Source of the DNA: Nioella sediminis
GTDB taxonomy: Bacteria > Pseudomonadota > Alphaproteobacteria > Rhodobacterales > Rhodobacteraceae
Assembly (NCBI RefSeq): GCF_001879695.1
Contig: NZ_MNBL01000085.1
Coordinates: forward strand, 1 to 34,975
DNA: 34,975 nucleotides
Direction of reading: 5' to 3'
Below the pieces are notes generated by a model, which saw nothing but the letters and a program-made list of their open reading frames with translations, ran no database searches and was not told the origin of the DNA. Below, one piece after another: positions 14,331 through 22,224 of this stretch (its first letter is position 1; the number at the start of each line of letters is the position of its first letter). The translations under genes were made by a program, and so were the position numbers.

Positions 14331-14777
14331 TCAGTTGCCCTCGGTGTCGATCCAGATCGTGACCGGCCCGTCATTGATGAGCGAGACCTTCATATCGGCC
14401 CCGAACTGGCCGGTTTCGGTCGGGATGCCGAGCCCTGCCAGATGCGCCGCGAAATGCTGGTAGAGCCGGTCGCCCTCTGCCGGTGGGGCAGCGGTGGAGA
14501 AGCCGGGGCGGTTGCCGCGCGAGGTGTCGGCGGCCAGCGTGAACTGGCTGACCACGAGGGCCGAGCCACCCATGTCGAGGATTGAGCGGTTCATCTTGCC
14601 CGCCTCGTCGGTGAAGATCCTGAGTTTCGAGATCTTGGTGGCGAGCGTTTCCGCCTGCGCCTCGCCATCGCCCTGCATCGCGCAGACGAGGATCAGCAGG
14701 CCGGGGCCGGACTGGCCGATGATTTCTCCGTCGACGCGGACGGCGGCTTCGCTGATGCGTTGGATGAGGGCGCGCAT
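14331..14777 (-). CDS. dtd: D-aminoacyl-tRNA deacylase
   Basis: A 148-residue DTD, a dimeric cytosolic proofreading enzyme that removes D-amino acids (and Gly) from tRNA. It starts [20 protein letters not shown], has the conserved [17 protein letters not shown] stretch carrying the active-site SQFTL motif, and ends with the [11 protein letters not shown] region containing the Gly-cisPro motif for chirality checking. All key motifs are intact and the length is normal. The start is fixed by GAAAGGA upstream and by the family N-terminus; the frame is open further upstream without support. It is divergent from the Hsp20 gene. Confidence 0.96.
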   Translation of the reverse strand: MRALIQRISEAAVRVDGEIIGQSGPGLLILVCAMQGDGEAQAETLATKISKLRIFTDEAGKMNRSILDMGGSALVVSQFTLAADTSRGNRPGFSTAAPPAEGDRLYQHFAAHLAGLGIPTETGQFGADMKVSLINDGPVTIWIDTEGN

Positions 14778-14908
14778 GTTGGGTCCTTTCGCTGATCCGG
14801 GGGAGAGTGCGGGTTTCTTGACCGGAATCAAGGCGAATCCAAGCGGGATGGGAGAGACTCCGGGACGCAGGCAGAGGCGTGATCTGCCGCGCATCAAGGA
14901 GGATCGCT

Positions 14909-15325
14909 ATGGTTGAGAAATCGCATACATCCGGCGGATGGCCTTCGGTTTTCGAGCCTTTCCGCACAATGGGTCGGCAAGTGGCCGACTGGTTTGCGCC
15001 GGCGTCAGAGGCGGCTGTGGATGAGGCCAGTTACAGGATCGTGGTGGAACTGCCCGGCGTCGAGGACAAGGACATCGATGTGAGCGTCCATGACGGGGTG
15101 TTGACCGTGAAGGGCGAGAAGAGGTCGAGCCGCGAGGAAAAGGGCGAGACCTGGTATTTCAGCGAACGGCAATATGGGGCGTTTTCCCGCAGTTTCCGGC
15201 TGCCGCCCGACGCGGATGAGGGGGCTGTGAGTGCCGATCTGAAGGATGGGGTTTTGACGGTGTCGGTGGCGAAATCTGCGCCCGCCAGCCCCGAGACCAA
15301 GCGGATCGAGGTGCGCAAAGGCTGA
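14909..15325 (+). CDS. Hsp20/alpha-crystallin small heat-shock protein
   Basis: A 138-residue ATP-independent chaperone that holds unfolding proteins. The alpha-crystallin domain spans about residues 42-130: YRIVVELPGVEDKDIDVSVH, VLTVKGEKRSSREE, a loop with YGAFSRSFRLPPDADE, and ADLKDGVLTVSVAKS, the hallmark GVLTV-type strand. The C-terminal IEV is the I-X-I/V motif that docks subunits in oligomers. AAGGAGG sits ideally before the ATG. A CTTGAC box is visible about 90 bases upstream, which might belong to a heat-shock promoter, but no convincing partner -10 was found. The gene ends at the tandem palindromes at 15340. Confidence 0.95.
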   Translation: MVEKSHTSGGWPSVFEPFRTMGRQVADWFAPASEAAVDEASYRIVVELPGVEDKDIDVSVHDGVLTVKGEKRSSREEKGETWYFSERQYGAFSRSFRLPPDADEGAVSADLKDGVLTVSVAKSAPASPETKRIEVRKG

Positions 15326-15339
15326 GGTCGGGCGCGGGG

Positions 15340-15381
15340 AAGGGGCTTGCAAGCCCCTTATAACGTCCTTGCAAGGACGTT
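15340..15381. repeat. Two tandem perfect 20-bp palindromes, CTTGCAAG core
   Basis: AAGGGGCTTGCAAGCCCCTT (15340-15359) is followed two bases later by AACGTCCTTGCAAGGACGTT (15362-15381). Both are perfect and share the eight-base centre, while their arms differ. They are preceded by GGCGCGGGGAA, also found before the pair at 25810, and followed by CCGCGCC, giving an outer inverted repeat. They separate the Hsp20 gene from the convergent nitroreductase gene and are likely bidirectional terminators. Confidence 0.9.
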
Positions 15382-15389
15382 GGCCGCGC

Positions 15390-16061
15390 CTAGCCTTGCC
15401 AGCGGAGTGTTTCGTCAAGGCCTGCGCGCGTGGTGCGGAAGCTGTTGGCCGGGTGGTCCTCATCCGCCCGGCCCATGCTGACCACGCAGACGATGGTGCG
15501 GTTCTCGGGCAGGTCAAAGAACCGGTGCAGGAAGGGCGCGTAGCTCGCCAGCGCCGCCTGCGGGATGGTGGCGACGCCGCGCGCGGTGGCCGCCAGGGTC
15601 AGGGCGGTCAGGAAGCCGCCGCAATCGACAAGCCCGTAAGGGCCAAGCTCTGCCTCCGAGGTCAGGACCGCCAGATGCGGCGCGCCGAAGAAGCGGAAGT
15701 TCTCCATCATCTGCCGATGCGATCCCTCGCGGTCGCCCTTCTGCACGCCTACAGCCCCGTATAGCTGCCAGCCGCAGGTCGACCGACGTTCCTTGTAGAT
15801 GCCGGAATAGCGGTCCGGGAAGGGGATGTCGGGCGTGTGGCTGGCCGTTGTCATATCCTCGGCCAGTGCTGCGCGCAGGCGGTCGGTCTCCTCGGCGCTC
15901 GTCACCACCAAATGCCAGGGCTGTGCGTTGCACCAGCTGGCGACCTTTTGCGCGTCGCTCACGATCTCTTCGATCAGGTCGCGCGGCAGGGGATCAGACC
16001 GGAACGCCCGGCAGGAATACCGGGCGTCCAGAATGCGGGTCAGCGCCTCGGCGTCGCTCAT
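15390..16061 (-). CDS. Nitroreductase family flavoprotein
   Basis: A 223-residue FMN-dependent oxidoreductase of the nitroreductase fold, expected to reduce nitro compounds, quinones or enones with NAD(P)H as a homodimer. Family features: the N-terminal ILDARYSCRAFRSDPLPRDL, where the SCRAF stretch is the FMN-phosphate-binding RRSxR-type motif; NAQPWHLVVTS, the classic SxxNxQPW loop; and the C-terminal GVATIPQAALA and VSMGRADEDHPANSFRTTRA. It starts within the stop codon of the zinc-ribbon gene (ATGA overlap), so the two are co-translated. It is the last gene of the long minus-strand block and ends at the palindromes at 15340-15381. Substrate unknown. Confidence 0.9.
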   Translation of the reverse strand: MSDAEALTRILDARYSCRAFRSDPLPRDLIEEIVSDAQKVASWCNAQPWHLVVTSAEETDRLRAALAEDMTTASHTPDIPFPDRYSGIYKERRSTCGWQLYGAVGVQKGDREGSHRQMMENFRFFGAPHLAVLTSEAELGPYGLVDCGGFLTALTLAATARGVATIPQAALASYAPFLHRFFDLPENRTIVCVVSMGRADEDHPANSFRTTRAGLDETLRWQG

Positions 16062-17212
16062 TGCTGAGTCATCATGTAGAGATAGGCCGCCCCTGCGGCC
16101 AGCGCCGCGCCGATGACGACGGCAATGGCGATCTTGATCGCGGACCACGGCCGTTCGCCCTGTACCTTGCCGGTCTGGCCATTGACCACGAAGCGATAGC
16201 TTTGGCCCTTGTATTTATAGGCGGCCATCCAGACCGGCAGCAGCACATGTTTGAAGGTGATCTCGGACACATCCGTGTTCACATGGCTGATGCGCTGCCG
16301 GTCTCCGCCAATATCGGCATTGATGTCGCGGCGGATCTGCGCATCCATGATGTCGCGCGCTTCCTCGAACCCTTCTTCCACATCGACTGTGTAGCCCTCG
16401 GCCATGAAGCCAGCGAGGTAATGGGGCTGATAGGGCTCCAGCTCGCTCAGGTTCCAGGGCTTGAGATTGTCGGTGTAGCTTTTCGGCAGCGAGCGCGAGC
16501 CGAGGATCAGGATATCGTCGAAGAAGCGGCTGACGCGGCCCCGGACATTGGTCCAGCGGATTTTCTGTTCCCGGACCTGTGTCGGCTTGCCCTCGCGCAT
16601 CACCGTGCGGGTCACGTAGTAGATCGTCCCGCGCTGGCCCTGATAGCGGCTGGCGGTTTGGGCGTCATAGGTCCAGTAGGGCACATAGATGCCGTCGAGG
16701 CTGCGGCCCTGGCGGGCATATTCCTTGAGCCCGTTCGGCGCGAACCAGAGCCGCCCAAGCCAGGCGGTCATGGCCTTGTGGGCGTCGCGTTCTTCCAGCT
16801 TGAAGGGCAGAACGGCCTTGGGCTTGATATGCCTGTGGGTGCCGGTATCGGTCACCACCGGTGTGGCGCAGAAGGGGCATTCGGTGGAATGGACGTCCGA
16901 GTTGAACTCCACCTGCGCGCCGCAATTGGGGCAGGGGGTGACGCGGATCTCCTCCATCTCGGCGCTGTCGAGGCCCGAGCGCAGCGCGGTTTCGAAATCC
17001 ATCTCGCGGATCTCGGGCAGGTCGGCGGTCTCGAAATCCTGCTCATTGCCGCAATGGTCGCAGATCAGCTTGCCCTCTTCCGGGTCGAAGCGGAAATCCG
17101 AGCCGCATTGGTTACAGGGAAAGCGGTGTTCCTCGTTGGCGAGGGCATCGGCGGGCTCGGTGGCCTCCGGCTCGGGGTCAGATCCGGGCGGGGTGGGGGG
17201 CAAATCGCTCAT
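16058..17212 (-). CDS. Double zinc-ribbon protein with C-terminal membrane anchor
   Basis: A 384-residue protein. After an acidic, proline-rich start come two zinc ribbons: the pair CNQCG and CDHCG (about residues 33-56), then CPNCG and CPFC (about 94-115), eight Cys in all. A large beta-rich domain follows, with KAVLPFKLEERDAHKAMTAW, IYVPYWTYDAQTASRYQGQR, then LLPVWMAAYKYKGQSYRFVV near the end, and a final membrane helix (IKIAIAVVIGAALAAGAAYL). Such proteins are often called TFIIB-type zinc-ribbon or, wrongly, primosomal N'-like helicases; no helicase motif is present. Homologues tend to occur near SPFH-GYF proteins, one of which lies two genes upstream on this strand. The anchor places the ribbons in the cytoplasm if the tail is anchored conventionally. 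It overlaps the nitroreductase gene by 4 bases. Confidence 0.82.
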   Translation of the reverse strand: MSDLPPTPPGSDPEPEATEPADALANEEHRFPCNQCGSDFRFDPEEGKLICDHCGNEQDFETADLPEIREMDFETALRSGLDSAEMEEIRVTPCPNCGAQVEFNSDVHSTECPFCATPVVTDTGTHRHIKPKAVLPFKLEERDAHKAMTAWLGRLWFAPNGLKEYARQGRSLDGIYVPYWTYDAQTASRYQGQRGTIYYVTRTVMREGKPTQVREQKIRWTNVRGRVSRFFDDILILGSRSLPKSYTDNLKPWNLSELEPYQPHYLAGFMAEGYTVDVEEGFEEARDIMDAQIRRDINADIGGDRQRISHVNTDVSEITFKHVLLPVWMAAYKYKGQSYRFVVNGQTGKVQGERPWSAIKIAIAVVIGAALAAGAAYLYMMTQQ

Positions 17213-17237
17213 GGCTCTCTGAAAATTGGTTTATGGT

Positions 17238-17263
17238 CCTGCCGCATCTTCGACCGCGGCAGG
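17238..17263. repeat. Hairpin between cytochrome b561 and zinc-ribbon genes
   Basis: CCTGCCGC pairs with GCGGCAGG over a 10-base loop. Neither strand has a T-tract, so it is not a standard terminator; it lies 26 bases upstream of the zinc-ribbon start and could affect its mRNA leader. Confidence 0.5.
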
Positions 17264-17293
17264 GCGTAATTCAAGGGAATAAGCCGTTTGCAA

Positions 17294-17773
17294 CTAGCCG
17301 CGTGGGCGCAGCATCCGGGTCATGGTACCATCCTTCAGCACCAGCTGGTGCAGGATCGCCACCACCGCATGGCCAAGTGCCACGATCATCAGTGCATTGC
17401 CAAGCAGTTCGTGTCCTTCGCCAAGAGCCTCGATCCCGCCGAACCAGGTGATGGCACCGCCAATGGGCGTCAGGATCATCAGCAGGTAGAGCAGCCGGTG
17501 ACCCCAAAGTGCGGCGGCCTCGGCCATGGCGGAACTGCCCGGCACCGGGCCCGGCGCGCCCTGACGGTGGCGCACGAACACGCGGATCAGGACCAGCACG
17601 AAGACCGCAAGACCGAGGATCGCATGGGGGTTGGGCGTCAGGACGCCGCTTTCAAGACGGGTCTCGAACGCGTCTTCCATGGCCTCATGTGTGACCCAAG
17701 CCGCGAGGATCAGCAGGGCGATCAGCCAATGCAGCGCGATCTGCAGGCGGGAATAGGCGGGGGCGTGTGACAT
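17294..17773 (-). CDS. Cytochrome b561 family membrane protein
   Basis: A 159-residue four-helix inner-membrane di-heme b protein that passes electrons between quinone and a redox partner. Helix 1 begins SRLQIALHWLIALLILAAWV with the first heme His; helix 2 carries PHAILGLAVFVLVLIRVF; helix 3 has GHRLLYLLMILTPIGGAITW; helix 4 reads ELLGNALMIVALGHAVVAI, followed by LHQLVLKDGTMTRML. His residues occur at the expected membrane positions. The start follows TAGGAGC; an in-frame ATG 36 bases upstream lies inside the preceding terminator and is rejected. It stands between two parts of the stress-type cluster, after a terminator, so it may be expressed separately. Confidence 0.92.
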   Translation of the reverse strand: MSHAPAYSRLQIALHWLIALLILAAWVTHEAMEDAFETRLESGVLTPNPHAILGLAVFVLVLIRVFVRHRQGAPGPVPGSSAMAEAAALWGHRLLYLLMILTPIGGAITWFGGIEALGEGHELLGNALMIVALGHAVVAILHQLVLKDGTMTRMLRPRG

Positions 17774-17781
17774 GGGCGCTC

Positions 17782-17820
17782 CTAAAACAAACAGTCCGGC
17801 CCTTTTCACGGGGCCGGACC
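17782..17820 (-). terminator. Intrinsic terminator after the SPFH-GYF gene
   Basis: On the minus strand GTCCGGCCC pairs with GGGCCGGAC around CGTGAAAA and is followed by TGTTTGTTTT. It ends the terC-to-SPFH unit before the cytochrome b561 gene. Confidence 0.88.
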
Positions 17821-17842
17821 GGATTTCCGTCGCTGCCGGGGA

Positions 17843-18970
17843 TCAGACGCCCGGCGGCGGGGGGGGTGGCATGACGGTGAAGAGCTGCGCCAGCTCTGCC
17901 ACGTCTTCGGCCTTCTTCCAGCCGTCCTGACCGGCGGTCCAGACATAGGTTTCCCGCTTGAGCTGCCCGGCACTGGCCATGCGGCCCAGATCGGCCTTGG
18001 AGAACGGGCCGGTGGTCTGGCCGTTTTCGGCCAGATGCCAGACATGTTCGACCGGCGGCGGCGGGGGCACGGCGGCACCGCCACCCTGCGCGGGGGCCTG
18101 TTGCTGCTGGCCGCCCTGGTTCATCGCATTGGCCATCTGGGTGGCCATCGCCATGCCCATACCAAGCCCCATGCCCTCGGACGCGCCGCTGCCGGGCGAG
18201 GTCGCGGCGGCCTGCAAGGCCTCGGCGGTCTGGAACTGGGTGTATTTGTTCAGATCGCCAATGACCCCCATCGAAGTGCGCTTGTCGAGCGCCTCTTCCA
18301 CCGCGGGCGGCAGGCTGATGTTCTCGATATAAAGCTCGGGCAGTTCCAGCCCGTATTGCGCGATGGTACCGGAAATCGCCTCGGCCATGATCCGGCCCAG
18401 ATCGCCGGTATTGCCCGCCATATCCAGCACCGGGATGCCGGAGGAGCCGATCACGCGCGAAAACTCCTGCACGATGATGTTCCGGATCTGCGAAGTGACC
18501 TCGTCGGTGGTGAATTCGCCATCGGTGCCCACGATTTCGGTCATGAACTTGCCCGCGTCGTTTACCTTGACGGTGTAGGTGCCATAGGCGCGGATGCGGG
18601 TCGGCCCGAAATCGGCGTCGCGCAGCATGATCGGGTTCTTGGTGCCCCATTTGAGATCGGTGAACCGGTTGGTGCTGACGAAGTAGATCTCGGATTTGAA
18701 CGGTGACTGGAAGCCATGCGACCAGTGCTGCAGCGTCGTCATGATCGGCATGTTGTTCGTTTCGAGCATGTAGAGGCCCGGGGTGAACACATCGGCCAGC
18801 TGGCCTTCATGGATGAAGACCGCCGTCTGGCCTTCGCGCACGGTCAGCTTGGCGCCGTACTTGATTTCGTGGCCGTGGCGTTCGAAACGCCAGACCATCG
18901 TATCGCGGGTGTCGTCCGTCCAGTGAATGACATCAATGAACTGGCCGGAGAGGAAATCGAAAATGGACAT
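17843..18970 (-). CDS. SPFH-domain protein with C-terminal GYF_2 domain (virion-core-like)
   Basis: A 375-residue protein in three parts. Residues about 1-215 form an SPFH/band-7-like domain: HEIKYGAKLTVREGQTAVFI, EGQLADVFTPGLYMLETNN, FVSTNRFTDLKWGTKNPIML, then RDADFGPTRIRAYGTYTVKV. Residues about 215-300 contain a helix and a low-complexity Met/Gly/Gln stretch (GMGLGMGMAMATQMANAMN). The last 65 residues are a GYF_2 domain (HVWHLAENGQTTGPFSKADL, then WTAGQDGWKKAEDV) ending in a proline run. This is the YdjI or virion-core-type architecture. The SPFH part is expected to oligomerise at the membrane; GYF domains bind proline-rich peptides, and the zinc-ribbon protein nearby has a proline-rich N-terminus (PPTPPGSDPEPE), a possible partner. 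AGGAGG precedes the start. Confidence 0.88.
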   Translation of the reverse strand: MSIFDFLSGQFIDVIHWTDDTRDTMVWRFERHGHEIKYGAKLTVREGQTAVFIHEGQLADVFTPGLYMLETNNMPIMTTLQHWSHGFQSPFKSEIYFVSTNRFTDLKWGTKNPIMLRDADFGPTRIRAYGTYTVKVNDAGKFMTEIVGTDGEFTTDEVTSQIRNIIVQEFSRVIGSSGIPVLDMAGNTGDLGRIMAEAISGTIAQYGLELPELYIENISLPPAVEEALDKRTSMGVIGDLNKYTQFQTAEALQAAATSPGSGASEGMGLGMGMAMATQMANAMNQGGQQQQAPAQGGGAAVPPPPPVEHVWHLAENGQTTGPFSKADLGRMASAGQLKRETYVWTAGQDGWKKAEDVAELAQLFTVMPPPPPPGV

Positions 18971-19003
18971 CTGGTCCTCCTGTTGAAAATCAGACCTTGG
19001 GGG

Positions 19004-19942
19004 TCAGCTTGGCCCACCAACCAGCCCGTCTGCAAGCTCTTGCAGGATCGGGCGGGCCTCGTCGGGGGTCATGCCGGGGCTGAGACGGGGGTTGTAGAGC
19101 ATGCTGAGCAGCATCTCGTCATGGGTGGTGAGCAGCGCGAATTCCTCGTCATCGTTGAAGATCGAGGGCCGCGCGGTGGGGCTGTCATTGGGCAGGCCGA
19201 GGCCTTGCGCCACTTCCTCATGCACGCAGGACCGGCGTTGCAGGTCGGGGTGTTCGGTTCGGATGAGGGCAATGGCGGAGACATAGACATTGGGCGCATC
19301 TGCGTTCGAAATCGAATAGACCGCGCAGAATTCATGGCGGGGCAGAGAGGTGATTTCCCGGATCGTGGCGTCGCTGATATTGGGCATGATCCGGCGCAGA
19401 AGGGGGGCCGCTGCGCGCTGTTCATCCCGATTGAGATAGAGCACATGGAAATTGCCACCCGAACCCACCGCGCGGATCGAATGGCCGGTGATGCGTGCCA
19501 GACGGTCGGCATAGCGGGCGAGTTCTGCCCGGTCCTCGTCGCGCATGTCCGCGGGCACCGAGCCGCCGAAATGTGCTTGCAGCCGAATGGGCCTCTCCCA
19601 CCGGCGCAATTCTGCGGGGGTCTGTTGCGCCACGAAACGGCCGCCGGAAATGGCATATTCGCTATAGAGCGCGATGCGTTCGAAATTGGCGACCAGATTG
19701 CGGGCGACTATGGGTGTATCCGGCCCGCCGCCATCGGTGCGCAGCAGGCCCTGGGTCAGAAGCCGCTGTTGAACGCCCGCATAGTAGCGCGCATAGGCAA
19801 GGCTTTCTTCCGAAGGTTCTAAAGACGGCGGTGCGACAACGGGAGTAGAGGGGCGCGAAGCGGGCGTTTGGGTCGTCTCTTCGCAACCTGACAGGACCGC
19901 CAGGGCGGCCACCATCAGGGCTGGAAACAGGGCCTTGCGCAT
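19004..19942 (-). CDS. DUF2927 lipoprotein with zincin-like motif
   Basis: A 312-residue lipoprotein. The signal peptide ends in the lipobox LSGC, so Cys20 is the lipid-modified residue. A proline-rich linker follows and then the DUF2927 domain. The key block near the C-terminus reads CVHEEVAQGLGLPND, then SIFNDDEEFALLTTHDEMLL: an HEExxQ-like pair plus a later His, similar in pattern to zinc metallopeptidases, though the second His of a standard HExxH is Gln. Catalysis is therefore unproven. The protein is predicted to sit in the periplasm on a membrane. It lies 26 bases after the TelA gene and 33 bases before the SPFH gene, which places it firmly in the operon. Confidence 0.85.
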   Translation of the reverse strand: MRKALFPALMVAALAVLSGCEETTQTPASRPSTPVVAPPSLEPSEESLAYARYYAGVQQRLLTQGLLRTDGGGPDTPIVARNLVANFERIALYSEYAISGGRFVAQQTPAELRRWERPIRLQAHFGGSVPADMRDEDRAELARYADRLARITGHSIRAVGSGGNFHVLYLNRDEQRAAAPLLRRIMPNISDATIREITSLPRHEFCAVYSISNADAPNVYVSAIALIRTEHPDLQRRSCVHEEVAQGLGLPNDSPTARPSIFNDDEEFALLTTHDEMLLSMLYNPRLSPGMTPDEARPILQELADGLVGGPS

Positions 19943-19968
19943 ACGGCCTCGCGCCTCCGGGTTTTGGA

Positions 19969-21162
19969 TCAGGTCCGCGGCACGGCGGTGCCGACATTGT
20001 CGCCGGTGCCGTCGCCCCGCGCCGTGGCCGAGGCCAGCGTGTCGCGCAGGTCGCGTTCCATCTTCTCCATCTCTTCCTCGGCAGCCGCACGGCGGCGCTT
20101 GCCTTCGTCGGCGATGGCGAGGCTTTCCTCGATGGTCGCGATCAGATCGGCATTGGCCTGCTTGACCGCCTCGATGTCGAAGACGCCGCGCTCCATTTCC
20201 TCGCGGACCATCTTGTTCGATTCGCGCAGGTTGGCGGCGTTCTGGGTCAGCAGCTCATTAGTCAGGTCATTGGCCTCGCGCACGGCCTGAGCGGCCTGGG
20301 TCGAGCGCTGGATGGTCAGCGCCTGCGCCAGCTGCGTTTCCCACAGCGGCACGGTGTTGACGAGGGTCGAGTTGATCTTGGTGACCAACGACTTGTCGTT
20401 TTCCTGAACCAGACGGATCGAGGGCAGCGACTGCATCGTGACCTGGCGGGTCAGTTTCAGGTCATGAACCCGGCGTTCCAGATCGTCACGCGCGGCGCGC
20501 AGGTCGCGCAGTTCCTGCGCCTTCATCACCTGTTCATTTTCCGGCGCGGCGGCCACTTCGGCCTCTTTCGCCGGGATCACTTCCTCGTCCAGCTCCTTCA
20601 GCTTTTCCTCACCGGCGGCGATGTAAAGCGCCAGTTCGTCATAGAAGGCCAGCGTCTTGTCATACAGCAGGTCGAGCGACTTGATGTCCTTCATCAGTGT
20701 ATGCTCATGCGCCAGCAGGCTGTCGGTGATGCGGTCGATCTGGCCCTGCACATCTTCGTAGCGGGCCAGGAAATCATGGACCGGCTTGGCCTTCCCAAAG
20801 AGCCGTTCCCACCAGCTGCGCTTGCGGTTGGGGTCCAGTTCATCGACAGAGAACCCGCGAATGGTGCCGACGATTTCGCGCAAGCTATCGCCTGCCGGGC
20901 CGACATCCTTGTTCTTCACGCCTTCCAGCATGGCCTGGCTGATCGTTTGCAGCTCTGCCTGAGCGTTCGACCCGAAGGTGACGATCGAGTTGGTATCGGT
21001 CATGTCGAGCTCGGCCATCCGCGTGCGAATCTCTTCGGCGGTCGGGGCGGGCGCGTCGGCCAGCGGCACCAGTTCTGTCGAAGGTTCGGGCAGAACCACG
21101 GCGTTGATTTCATCGACAAGCTGCGCGGCAGCTTCGGCCTGTTGGCGGATCTGGTCACTCAT
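19969..21162 (-). CDS. TelA-like toxic anion resistance protein
   Basis: A 397-residue cytosolic, mostly helical protein of the TelA (KlaA) family, linked to tellurite and other stress resistance, with unknown biochemistry. After an acidic N-terminus it has ELDMTDTNSIVTFGSNAQAE, the conserved start of the domain, then FGKAKPVHDFLARYEDVQGQ, LLAHEHTLMKDIKSLDLLYD, then LALYIAAGEEKLKELDEEVI, RQVTMQSLPSIRLVQENDKS, and NSTLVNTVPLWETQLAQAL near 270. The C-terminal 100 residues are a charged coiled coil. Length is normal. It is 12 bases after the XpaC-like gene, the partner most often found with TelA. The operon carries TerC too, so the set belongs to the Ter stress repertoire. Confidence 0.93.
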   Translation of the reverse strand: MSDQIRQQAEAAAQLVDEINAVVLPEPSTELVPLADAPAPTAEEIRTRMAELDMTDTNSIVTFGSNAQAELQTISQAMLEGVKNKDVGPAGDSLREIVGTIRGFSVDELDPNRKRSWWERLFGKAKPVHDFLARYEDVQGQIDRITDSLLAHEHTLMKDIKSLDLLYDKTLAFYDELALYIAAGEEKLKELDEEVIPAKEAEVAAAPENEQVMKAQELRDLRAARDDLERRVHDLKLTRQVTMQSLPSIRLVQENDKSLVTKINSTLVNTVPLWETQLAQALTIQRSTQAAQAVREANDLTNELLTQNAANLRESNKMVREEMERGVFDIEAVKQANADLIATIEESLAIADEGKRRRAAAEEEMEKMERDLRDTLASATARGDGTGDNVGTAVPRT

Positions 21163-21174
21163 TGTTTTTGGTCC

Positions 21175-22077
21175 TTATGTCTCAATATGCAGATTATCAC
21201 GGTTCAGGCGGTCCCGCAGCACGTCGATTTCAACGTCGAGATCGCTGCGGTCCGTCACCAGCATGCGCTTGGTGCGGGCCGCGAAATTGGTTTCGAGGTC
21301 ATCCAGCAGGGTGACGTAATCGGCGCGGACAGACGGGTCGCGGTCGCGGGCATAGAGATCGGCAAACTTCACCGTCGCGTCGCGGGCCCCGGTCAGGTAG
21401 ACGCCCAGATATTTGCGGGCCTGGGTCAGGTCGCGGGGGTCCTCCTCGACCGTGCGGAACATGTCGCGGGCGGTGGCCTGAAACGCCTCCACACGGGATT
21501 CAAGCTGGCGGTCTCCGGCCCGGCGGATCGCGTCGGACATGCCTGCCAGCAGCGCCTCGGCCTCTTCGATCTTGCGCGCCACCCGGTCGGTCTGGAACTG
21601 GTCAACCCCTTCCAGCCCCTTGTCTTTCAGCGGATCGAGCCCGAAGGAGAAGAGATGCAGCGCACCGGCAAGCGTGCCGACAAGCCCGGCATTCAGCACC
21701 GTCCACTGGCCACCAAAGATCAGCAGTCCAACGCCCGCGCCGGTCAGGACCGAAGCGAAGATCTTGCGCGGGATCGCCGGTCGGCGGGCGACCTTGCGTT
21801 CGTTAAAGGCATCCTCTGCCCGCACCCCGTCGCGCAGCAGCCACGCGGCCAGCAGCAGCACGGCGGCGCCAGCGAAATCGGTGATCATCTCGGTCACCGG
21901 CTGGAAGAAGACAGTCAGGAAGACCAGCAGCGGCAGCAGGAACAGGATGTTGATCCGCGCGCCATAACGCGCCGGGCTGCGGCCACGAAAGCTGGCCTCA
22001 AGCGGCCGGGTCTGTGGGGCCTGAACCTCGGTCGAGTCCGGATCGGGGCTGAACTGTCCGCCATAACGCTGTGCCAT
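21175..22077 (-). CDS. XpaC-like membrane protein (5-bromo-4-chloroindolyl phosphate hydrolysis family)
   Basis: A 300-residue protein of the family named after Bacillus XpaC, usually encoded beside TelA. Residues about 1-40 are polar; hydrophobic helices follow at about 41-60 (INILFLLPLLVFLTVFFQPV), 66-81 (DFAGAAVLLLAAWLLR), and 108-140 (VLTGAGVGLLIFGG, VLNAGLVGTLAGAL). The C-terminal half (150-300) is cytoplasmic and helical, with EEAEALLAGMSDAIRRAGDR, ARKYLGVYLTGARDATVKFA and LLDDLETNFAARTKRMLV. No phosphatase motif is seen; the family name reflects an old phenotype. The start codon lies one base after the stop of the 29-residue microprotein, and TelA follows after 12 bases. Confidence 0.87.
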   Translation of the reverse strand: MAQRYGGQFSPDPDSTEVQAPQTRPLEASFRGRSPARYGARINILFLLPLLVFLTVFFQPVTEMITDFAGAAVLLLAAWLLRDGVRAEDAFNERKVARRPAIPRKIFASVLTGAGVGLLIFGGQWTVLNAGLVGTLAGALHLFSFGLDPLKDKGLEGVDQFQTDRVARKIEEAEALLAGMSDAIRRAGDRQLESRVEAFQATARDMFRTVEEDPRDLTQARKYLGVYLTGARDATVKFADLYARDRDPSVRADYVTLLDDLETNFAARTKRMLVTDRSDLDVEIDVLRDRLNRDNLHIET

Positions 22078-22078
22078 C

Positions 22079-22168
22079 TCAGACCACCCCGAAGCCGCCG
22101 AAAATCGCCATCACGATGATGACCACAAGCGCCACGAAGGCGACACCCTGAAGACCGTTTGAACTCAT
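22079..22168 (-). CDS. 29-residue single-helix membrane microprotein
   Basis: The frame encodes MSSNGLQGVAFVALVVIIV, then MAIFGGFGVV: six or seven polar residues followed by a continuous hydrophobic helix. AAAGGGG lies 7 bases upstream of the ATG, and the stop is separated from the XpaC-like start by a single base, so the two are translationally coupled. It lies inside the operon between terC and the XpaC-like gene. It is below usual gene-calling limits. A role as a small subunit or regulator of one of the membrane partners is inference; that it is translated is well supported by ribosome site and spacing. Confidence 0.72.
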   Translation of the reverse strand: MSSNGLQGVAFVALVVIIVMAIFGGFGVV

Positions 22169-22224
22169 GTAGGAACCCCTTTCCGCCCAATACGATAAGC
22201 ACGCAGGGGCGTAAAAAAAAGATG

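Noticed and set aside
15340-15381. CRISPR-like or integration-site repeat
   Set aside because: There are only two palindromes with differing arms and no spacers of regular length; no integrase or tRNA gene is adjacent.
18035-19822. Plus-strand frames antisense to the SPFH and DUF2927 genes
   Set aside because: They lack starts with ribosome sites and domain features; the minus-strand genes are well supported.
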